A DNA stretch of 64,000 nucleotides from CAZNNH01 sp964574335 (GTDB taxonomy: Bacteria; Acidobacteriota; Vicinamibacteria; Fen-336), in NCBI GenBank assembly GCA_964574335.1, contig CAZNNH010000014.1, positions 3,234-67,233 of the forward strand. The letters are read 5' to 3'. A program made the translations under genes and the position numbers. The notes below the pieces were generated by a model. The model ran no database searches and was not told the origin of the DNA. It was given only the letters and a program-made list of their open reading frames with translations. Shown here piece by piece: positions 59,083 through 64,000 of the stretch. Position 1 is the stretch's first letter. Each line of letters begins with the position of its first letter.

Positions 59083-60189
59083 ATGGAGCTACTCAAAGAC
59101 CCCAAGATCGACTTCCTGGGCAAGGCCCGGCTCTTCGTCACCGTGAGCGCCCTGATCGTGATCAGCAGCGCCGTCCTGGTTGGCACCCGCGGGATGCTCT
59201 ACGGCGTCGAGTTCTCCGGTGGCACCCAGCTCGTGGTGCAGTTCAGCGAGCGGCCCGAGCTCGACAAGATCCGCTCGGCGGTGACCGGGGTGGCCCCCGG
59301 CGCCACCATCCAGACCTTCGACGAGGTCACCAAGAACGAGGTGCTGATCCGCATCGCCGACGTCTCCGGGGCCCCGGACGAGCGAGTTGCCGGCCCTGCC
59401 GCGGGCACCGAGGCGCCGGGCGAGGGCGCGACCGCCCCTGCCGCGGGCACCGAGGCGCCGGCCGAGGGCGCGACCACCCCTGCCGCGGGCACGGAAGCGC
59501 CGACCGAGGGAGTCGCCGGCCCGGCCGCCACCGCCCCTGGAGCGCCGGGCGAGGCCGCCCCGCCCGAGGAGATCGGCGAGTTGGCCCGGCGTGCGCTGGG
59601 CGCGCTGGCGACGCAGTACCCGACCAACCCGGTGCTGGGCTCCTCCGCCGAGATCGTGGGCCCGATCGTCGGCGCCGAGCTGCGGCGCAAGGCGATCCAG
59701 CTCACCGTACTGGCTCTCCTGTTCCAGCTCGTCTACATCGGCGTTCGCTTCAAGGGGCCGGTGTGGGGCAGCGGGGCCGCCATCGCCGTGCTCCACGACG
59801 TGCTGGTGACCCTGGGTGTGCTGAACCTGGCCGGCTACGAGATCACCCTCAACGTGATCGCGGCCCTGCTGACGATCGTGGGCTACAGCGTCAACGACAC
59901 GATCGTCATCTTCGACCGGGCCCGCGAGAACCTCCGGCAGCACCGCAAGGCCCCGTTCCCCCAGGTCGTCAACGACTCCATCAACCAGACCTTGAGCCGC
60001 ACCCTGATCACCAGCGTCACCACCTTCATCGCGGTGCTCGGCCTCTACCTGTTTGGTGGCGAGGTGCTGCGAGGTTTTGCCTTCACCATGCTGGTGGGCA
60101 TCATCACCGGGACCTACTCCACGGTCTACATCGCCACCCCGATCGTGGTCTGGTGGCGGGGCCGCGGGGCCAAGCCGGCGACATCTTAG
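59083..60189 (+). CDS. secF: Protein translocase subunit SecF with low-complexity insert
   Basis: A 368-residue partner of SecD. Typical parts are LFVTVSALIVISSAVLVGTR, MLYGVEFSGGTQLVVQFSER, the last four helices with VRFKGPVWGSGAAIAVLHDV, ITLNVIAALLTIVGYSVNDT with the functional Asp, IVIFDRARENLRQHRKAPFP and FAFTMLVGIITGTYSTVYIA. Between residues 100 and 160, in the first periplasmic loop, is an unusual insert of three 14-residue Pro/Ala/Gly/Glu repeats. ATG 59083 is the start; a longer frame overlaps secD. Confidence 0.95.
   Translation: MELLKDPKIDFLGKARLFVTVSALIVISSAVLVGTRGMLYGVEFSGGTQLVVQFSERPELDKIRSAVTGVAPGATIQTFDEVTKNEVLIRIADVSGAPDERVAGPAAGTEAPGEGATAPAAGTEAPAEGATTPAAGTEAPTEGVAGPAATAPGAPGEAAPPEEIGELARRALGALATQYPTNPVLGSSAEIVGPIVGAELRRKAIQLTVLALLFQLVYIGVRFKGPVWGSGAAIAVLHDVLVTLGVLNLAGYEITLNVIAALLTIVGYSVNDTIVIFDRARENLRQHRKAPFPQVVNDSINQTLSRTLITSVTTFIAVLGLYLFGGEVLRGFAFTMLVGIITGTYSTVYIATPIVVWWRGRGAKPATS
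59395..59520 (+). repeat. 42-base tandem repeat inside secF
   Basis: Three copies of a 42-base unit encode PAAGTEAPGEGATA, PAAGTEAPAEGATT and PAAGTEAPTEGVAG, followed by a partial PAAT. The first two copies differ by very few bases, the third by more, so copy-number change is probably recent and keeps the frame. Confidence 0.85.
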
Positions 60190-60297
60190 CGCCACGGCGA
60201 CGGCGGTGTCGGGTCGCGCGCTCCTTGTGGCGCCCGGTGCCGCCCGCCATCGGCCGTCACAAGCTCGACGGATGTCTTTTCACATCCCGCCCCGTCT

Positions 60298-60316
60298 CCC
60301 CCGTATCCTTCGGGGG
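60298..60316 (+). other. GC-rich hairpin after secF
   Basis: CCCCCG (60298-60303) and CGGGGG (60311-60316) can pair around a seven-base loop. No T tract follows, so it may be a weak stop or an RNA-stabilising structure rather than an intrinsic terminator. Confidence 0.4.
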
Positions 60317-60329
60317 AACAACCGGTTGA

Positions 60330-60397
60330 GGGGGACGCTGGGGTCACGGCGAGAGGCCGTGCTGGAACCCGGCTGCGGCCGTCAGCGTCGAAACCCC
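60330..60397 (+). ncRNA. Possible three-way-junction RNA structure
   Basis: The stretch folds by eye into a closing stem (GGGG/CCCC and ACGCTG/CAGCGT) enclosing two hairpins: CACGGC-GAGAG-GCCGTG, flanked by GGGT/ACCC with the internal-loop CTGGA, and CGGC-TGCG-GCCG. It lies just before the promoter of the first TonB gene and could be the end of the sec transcript or a small RNA. I do not recognise a known riboswitch. Only an inference from inverted repeats. Confidence 0.3.
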
Positions 60398-60409
60398 TAA
60401 GGGACCGGA

Positions 60410-60418
60410 TGTTACAAT
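60410..60418 (+). promoter_or_regulatory. Extended -10 promoter of the first TonB gene
   Basis: TGTTACAAT ends seven bases before the ATG at 60426, giving a leaderless arrangement. The ATG at 60417 overlaps the box and is therefore unlikely to be used. Confidence 0.6.
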
Positions 60419-60425
60419 GACAACG

Positions 60426-61238
60426 ATGGTCGGCCCTGCCCTCACCCCCCGTGCGCCGAGGCCTCCCCGCGAGGTCGACGGCGAGCTGTTCCAGCACCTG
60501 GTGGCCTCGAATCCCACCAAGCCGAAGCGGGGATTCGGCTGGGGAGCCTCGCTGACGACGCACACCATCCTCGTCGCCGCCTTGGTGTTGATCCCGATCC
60601 TGTGGCCGGCGCCGCTCCCGCAGACACCGAACTACATCCGCGCCCTCATCTACGACCCGCCGCCGCCGCCGCCGCCGCCGCCGCCCAAGGGGTCGGCGAT
60701 GGTACCGGATCCCAAGCCGGCCAGGCCGGTCTCGGCCGAGCCGGCACCCACTCCGGAGCCGAAGCTGGTGGCCGAAGTGGTCCCGCAGGAGACGGAGCTG
60801 CTGCCCGAGCCGGGGTCTCCGGAGGACATGCAGGCCGGCAGCCCCAACGGCAGCGACTTCGGCGTTGCCGAGGGGATGGAGGGCGGAGTCCCGGGCGGGC
60901 AGGCCGGCGGAGTCCTGGGCGGAGTCCTGGGGGGTGTGGTCGGCGGCACCGGAACCGGGCCGGTGATGGACTACGACCGCCCGCCGCGCCCGATCAAGAT
61001 CACCCGGCCCCAGTACCCTCAGGAGGCGTTTGTCAAGAAGATCGAAGGGGTGGTGGTGGTCGAGATCCTGATCAACTCGGAGGGCCGGGTGGTCCAGGCC
61101 CGGGTGATCCAGTCGATCCCCCTCCTCGACAAGGCGGCCATCGAGTGCGTCTACCAGTGGCGGTTCCAGCCGGCCATCAAAGACGGTCGTCCGGTTGCGA
61201 CAGTGGCGAACGCCCCGGTTGGCTTCCGGATCTTCTGA
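60426..61238 (+). CDS. TonB-like energy transducer
   Basis: A 270-residue protein: a cytoplasmic N-terminus of about 38 residues, one membrane helix (HTILVAALVLIPILWPAPLP), then a Pro-rich spacer with ten consecutive Pro. A Gly/Val-rich stretch (GGVPGGQAGGVLGGVLGGVV) follows, then the C-terminal TonB domain (KITRPQYPQEAFVKKIEGVV, VEILINSEGRVVQARVIQS, CVYQWRFQPAIKDGRPV). It would pass proton-motive energy from ExbBD to outer membrane receptors. The helical start is set by the promoter; ATG 60417 is the alternative. Confidence 0.9.
   Translation: MVGPALTPRAPRPPREVDGELFQHLVASNPTKPKRGFGWGASLTTHTILVAALVLIPILWPAPLPQTPNYIRALIYDPPPPPPPPPPKGSAMVPDPKPARPVSAEPAPTPEPKLVAEVVPQETELLPEPGSPEDMQAGSPNGSDFGVAEGMEGGVPGGQAGGVLGGVLGGVVGGTGTGPVMDYDRPPRPIKITRPQYPQEAFVKKIEGVVVVEILINSEGRVVQARVIQSIPLLDKAAIECVYQWRFQPAIKDGRPVATVANAPVGFRIF
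60657..60686 (+). repeat. CCG triplet run encoding ten prolines
   Basis: Nine CCG triplets and one CCC in frame encode the polyproline of the first TonB-like protein. Slippage would alter spacer length without breaking the frame. Confidence 0.85.
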
Positions 61239-61336
61239 GAGAGTGGCCGCTCATTCGGTGGAACCCTCCGCCGGTGAGCGGTGTCCAACCTGGCGATGTT
61301 CAAGATGGGTTGCGCCCGGCCTCGGCCCTGACGACC

Positions 61337-61366
61337 TTGACACCCTCCGAAGGCCGGGATTAGAAT
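61337..61366 (+). promoter_or_regulatory. Promoter of the second TonB-ExbB-ExbD operon
   Basis: A perfect -35 TTGACA (61337-61342) and -10 TAGAAT (61361-61366) are separated by 18 bases. The leader to ATG 61415 is about 42 bases and contains GAGGAG. This is the only promoter in the window with both boxes close to consensus and an ordinary leader. Confidence 0.75.
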
Positions 61367-61414
61367 CCGGGTTCTTCCCAGGCACGCACAACACCCGGGG
61401 GAGCGAGGAGTAGC

Positions 61415-62152
61415 ATGGAGCGCAGGCTCTTCGAAGACCTTGTCGAATCAGACGTTGTGTCGCATCGGACCGGCCAGAACAAGACCCTGCCGGTCTCGAT
61501 GGCCCTCCACGCCGTCGCCCTGGCCGCGGTCGTGATCGTGCCGCTCCTGACTTCCGAGGAGCTGCCCCTCCCGACCGACGCCGTCCGGGCGTTCTTCGTG
61601 GAGCCGGCACCGCCGCCACCGCCACCGCCGCCGCCACCGCCGCCGGCACCGCGGGCCCCGACCACGCCCCGGATTCAGCCGCGGCCGATGCTGACGACCG
61701 CGCCGACGTTCGTGGCGCCGATCGAGGTTCCGGACGAGATCGCCCCTGAGGAAGGTCTCGATCTCGGTGTCGAGGGCGGTGTGGTCGGTGGCGTCGAGGG
61801 TGGCGTCCCCGGCGGTGTCGTCGGTGGCGTGGTGGGGGGCCTCCCTGACACCCCGCCGCCCACGGAGGCGGTTCGCGTCGGCGGCCAGATCAAGGAGCCC
61901 AGAAAGCTCCGAAACGTCGCACCGGTCTACCCCGACATCGCCAAGCAGGCGCGCGTTCAGGGTGTCGTCATCCTCGAGTGCACGATCAGCCCGCAGGGCA
62001 AGGTGACCGACGTCAGGGTCCTGCGGGGCATCCCCCTACTCGACCAGGCCGCCCAGGATGCCGTCAAGCAGTGGGTCTACACTCCCACCCTGCTCAATGG
62101 CGTGCCGGTTCCGGTCATCATGACGGTCACGGTGAACTTCCGGCTTTCGTAG
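61415..62152 (+). CDS. TonB-like energy transducer, second copy
   Basis: A 245-residue protein of the same design. An N-terminal stretch is followed by a membrane helix (ALHAVALAAVVIVPLLTSEE), then a run of Pro (13), the Gly/Val spacer (VEGGVPGGVVGGVVGGLPDT) and the TonB domain (RNVAPVYPDIAKQARVQGVV, LECTISPQGKVTDVRVLRG, AVKQWVYTPTLLNGVPVPVI). The C-terminal domain differs clearly from the first copy, so each may serve different receptors. It starts at ATG 61415 after GAGGAG and precedes exbB by 43 bases. Confidence 0.9.
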   Translation: MERRLFEDLVESDVVSHRTGQNKTLPVSMALHAVALAAVVIVPLLTSEELPLPTDAVRAFFVEPAPPPPPPPPPPPPAPRAPTTPRIQPRPMLTTAPTFVAPIEVPDEIAPEEGLDLGVEGGVVGGVEGGVPGGVVGGVVGGLPDTPPPTEAVRVGGQIKEPRKLRNVAPVYPDIAKQARVQGVVILECTISPQGKVTDVRVLRGIPLLDQAAQDAVKQWVYTPTLLNGVPVPVIMTVTVNFRLS

Positions 62153-62195
62153 AAGAGGGCCACGGCAGCAGCTTCAATCCAGTCCAGGAGGACGC

Positions 62196-62876
62196 ATGCA
62201 GTTTGACTTGAGAACCATGGCCGAGCACATGGGCGGGGTGGCCTGGGGTACAGTGTTCGTCCTGACCATCATGTCTGTCTACTCCATCGGTGTGATGATC
62301 GAGCGCTACTGGACGTACAGCAAGGCCACCAAGCAATCCCGCAAGTACGCCCCCGAGGTGGCCCGCTTCCTCAAGCAGGGGAAGATCAAGGAAGCCATCG
62401 ACTCGTCGCACGGCGTTGATGTCAAGTACTCGCACCTGGCCAAGGTCCTCGTGGTGGGCCTGCAGGAGTGGCAGTACCAGCAGGAGATGGGCGAGGCCGA
62501 GCGCGACAAGGAGGCCGCCGTCGACGCCGCCAAGCGCGCCATCCAGCGGGCCACCGCCGTCAACCTCGCCGACATGAAGCGGGGCCTGTCGGGTCTGGCC
62601 ACCATCGGCGCCACCGCTCCCTTCGTGGGGCTGTTCGGCACCACCTTCGGCATCATCAACGCCTTCTCGGGGATGGCGCTGACCGGCTCGGGCGGCATCG
62701 CGGCGATCTCGGCCGGTATCGCCGAGGCGCTGATCACAACCGCTTACGGGCTCTTCGTGGCGGTGCCCGCGGTCTGGATGTACAACTACTTCAACGGCAA
62801 GGTCGAGGGCTTCAACGTCGAGATGGACAACTCCAGCTCGGAGCTGCTCGACTACTTCATCAAGAAGACCGCCTGA
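62196..62876 (+). CDS. exbB: MotA/TolQ/ExbB proton channel family protein
   Basis: A 226-residue inner membrane protein. The first helix is WGTVFVLTIMSVYSIGVMIE. The conserved channel segments are LSGLATIGATAPFVGLFGTT, FGIINAFSGMALTGSGGIAA, ISAGIAEALITTAYGLFVAV and PAVWMYNYFNGKVEGFNVEM. ExbB pentamers surround ExbD and conduct protons. AGGAGG lies at good spacing before ATG 62196. Confidence 0.93.
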   Translation: MQFDLRTMAEHMGGVAWGTVFVLTIMSVYSIGVMIERYWTYSKATKQSRKYAPEVARFLKQGKIKEAIDSSHGVDVKYSHLAKVLVVGLQEWQYQQEMGEAERDKEAAVDAAKRAIQRATAVNLADMKRGLSGLATIGATAPFVGLFGTTFGIINAFSGMALTGSGGIAAISAGIAEALITTAYGLFVAVPAVWMYNYFNGKVEGFNVEMDNSSSELLDYFIKKTA

Positions 62877-62910
62877 GGCCCTCGGGCCGTCACAGACGAG
62901 GAGTGATCCG

Positions 62911-63342
62911 ATGGCAATGAACGTCGGCGGCAGCAAAGGCGGGGCGATGTCGGACATCAACGTCACGCCGATGGCCGACATCATGATCGTCCTGCTGATC
63001 ATCTTCATGGTCATCACGCCGATGCTGCAGAAGGGCGTGGACGTGAAGCTCCCCGATGCGAACCATACCAAGGACCGGGGAAACGAACCCAACACCATCA
63101 CGGTGGCCCTCGACAAGGATGCCCGTACCTACCTGGCCGGGAAGCCGCTCGACAACCGCGACGCCGAGCTGATCCCTCAGCTCCGGGAGAAGCTCGAGGA
63201 GATGCCCCCTGGTGACCGCCTGGTCTACCTGAAGGCCGATCAGAATCTGGCCTACTCCGAGGTCATGAAGGTGATGGACCTCTGCCGCGAGGCCGGTGTC
63301 GAGGAGGTTGCGCTGATAGCCGCACAGAAGGTCGAGGGCTAG
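62911..63342 (+). CDS. exbD: ExbD/TolR family protein
   Basis: A 143-residue single-span protein: MSDINVTPMADIMIVLLIIF with the proton-carrying Asp in MADIMIV, then FMVITPMLQKGVDVKLPDAN and a periplasmic domain ending VMDLCREAGVEEVALIAAQK. GAGGAGTGATC is a strong ribosome-binding site before ATG 62911. The next exbD begins two bases after its stop. Confidence 0.93.
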   Translation: MAMNVGGSKGGAMSDINVTPMADIMIVLLIIFMVITPMLQKGVDVKLPDANHTKDRGNEPNTITVALDKDARTYLAGKPLDNRDAELIPQLREKLEEMPPGDRLVYLKADQNLAYSEVMKVMDLCREAGVEEVALIAAQKVEG

Positions 63343-63344
63343 CC

Positions 63345-63851
63345 ATGGCCAGCAAGCCAGAGACGCCCAAGCACCGCAAGAAGCCCATCCTCCACTCCCA
63401 CGACGCCACCACGCCGTCCCACAAGTCCTCGATGTCGGACATCAACATCACGCCGCTGATCGACGTGATGCTGGTGCTGCTGATCATCTTCATGGTGGTG
63501 ACGCCGGTGGCCCAGATGGGGATGGACATCGCCCTCCCCCCGGCCTCCACCCAGCAGCAGCAGCAGCAGCAGACCTCCTCCCAGGTGGTGATGGCCATCG
63601 AGGAGTCGGGCGCCATCACCATCAACAAGAGCCCCGTCACCACCATGGAGGAGCTGGACACGCGTCTCAAGGACGTCTTCCAGACCCGGGCCGACAAGAC
63701 CATCTTCGTCCGCGCCGCGGGGACCATTCCCTATGGGCGGGTGGTCGAGGCGATGGACGTGGCCAAGGGAGCCGGCGTCGAGCGGATCGGGATCATCTCG
63801 GAGAGCATGATCGAGGCGGCCGGCGGTGTGATCCCGGGCGAGGGGGAGTAG
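63345..63851 (+). CDS. exbD: ExbD/TolR family protein, second copy
   Basis: A 168-residue protein with a longer, basic N-terminus (SKPETPKHRKKPILHSHDAT) before MSDINITPLIDVMLVLLIIF, again with the Asp in LIDVMLV. A run of seven Gln (CAG-rich) follows the helix in the periplasmic part. The remaining domain is canonical (VFVRAAGTIPYGRVVEAMDV differs slightly: TIFVRAAGTIPYGRVVEAM). Two ExbD variants may form heteromers with one ExbB. Confidence 0.92.
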   Translation: MASKPETPKHRKKPILHSHDATTPSHKSSMSDINITPLIDVMLVLLIIFMVVTPVAQMGMDIALPPASTQQQQQQQTSSQVVMAIEESGAITINKSPVTTMEELDTRLKDVFQTRADKTIFVRAAGTIPYGRVVEAMDVAKGAGVERIGIISESMIEAAGGVIPGEGE

Positions 63852-63886
63852 CCTAGCCCTCCGCTCAGCCACTCGGATCTTCTCCC

Positions 63887-63914
63887 AAAGGGGCCTCTGC
63901 GAAGCGGCCCCTTT
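63887..63914 (+). terminator. Intrinsic terminator of the exb operon
   Basis: AAAGGGGCC (63887-63895) pairs perfectly with GGCCCCTTT (63906-63914) and is followed by TTTGCTGTCTCC-like pyrimidine-rich sequence. It lies 36 bases after the last exbD stop. I see no feature in the remaining 86 bases of the window. Confidence 0.8.
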
Positions 63915-64000
63915 GCTGTCTCCTCCGGTGGGGGTGGTGGCGCCCAGTCCGTTCTCCGCGCTTCTTGGCCGGGGCCGGGAGGTCGTGCCCCCCGACCAGG

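Noticed and set aside
60334..60397. c-di-GMP, TPP or cobalamin riboswitch
   Set aside because: None of their conserved core sequences is present; only generic stems are seen.
63345..63851. Contingency locus at the CAG run in the second exbD
   Set aside because: Triplet changes keep the frame, so it cannot switch expression on and off.

Overview
This window is a high-GC (roughly two-thirds G+C) chromosomal segment of an uncultivated or draft-genome diderm bacterium. One 100-base N gap (51774-51873) marks it as scaffolded draft sequence. Evidence for an outer membrane: two TonB-like transducers, one ExbB and two ExbD, a GT9 heptosyltransferase-like enzyme, and an AlgI/AlgX-type polysaccharide acetylation pair. 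The Gly/Val-rich linkers in the TonB proteins, and the ExbB-ExbD-ExbD order, remind me of Acidobacteriota. That assignment is an impression, not a demonstration.

Layout. (1) 1-8544, minus strand: seven translationally coupled genes for surface glycan assembly: three GT4 glycosyltransferases, two related GT-C-like membrane proteins, a zinc-ribbon methyltransferase and a truncated FAD oxidoreductase. (2) 8742-11624, plus: a KAS III-like condensing enzyme, an acyl carrier protein and a membrane protein. (3) 11625-20663, minus: a nonulosonic (sialic-type) acid operon with a GT-B transferase, two NeuB-like synthases, an SpsF-like cytidylyltransferase, a fused NeuA-PseG protein, a sugar epimerase and a flippase. 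(4) 20751-24551: a DUF72 remnant, a membrane sulfatase-like protein, Ku and an SDR. (5) 24634-29460, minus: an AlgX-like protein fused to a beta-propeller, an MBOAT acyltransferase and a zinc-ribbon HExxH membrane protein. (6) 29488-32949: a divergent pair, an AcvB/VirJ-like hydrolase and MprF, both acting on aminoacylated phosphatidylglycerol. (7) 32976-48333, minus: a second polysaccharide block (GT9, GT4, four GT2, YfhO-like and other membrane proteins, a DegT aminotransferase, an epimerase) headed by ychF and a zinc-ribbon protein of unknown function. (8) 48387-54067, plus: VWA, PilZ, a gapped GT2, and a HEAT-repeat cyclophilin. (9) 54120-54522, minus: two tandem 20-residue lysine-rich micro-ORFs inside a structured transcript. 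(10) 54724-60189: ddl, then tgt-yajC-secD-secF. (11) 60426-63851: TonB-TonB-ExbB-ExbD-ExbD, closed by a clear terminator.

Regions 1-3 and 7 together look like one large exopolysaccharide or O-antigen locus: activated sugars, including nine-carbon acids, are made, assembled on a lipid carrier, flipped and possibly O-acetylated by region 5. The SecDF-YajC and TonB/Exb genes are ordinary envelope housekeeping.

Two genome-wide habits stand out. Many operon heads have a near-consensus -10 box (TAGAAT, TATAAT, TACAAT) ending only 6-13 bases before the start codon, which suggests leaderless or nearly leaderless mRNAs. At four loci the only start that fits protein homology, ribosome-binding site or stop-start overlap is CTG, ATA or ATC. 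These starts, the duplicated lysine-rich micropeptides and an internally deleted DUF72 gene are the most unusual things here. I found no rRNA, tRNA, CRISPR array, insertion sequence or phage gene.
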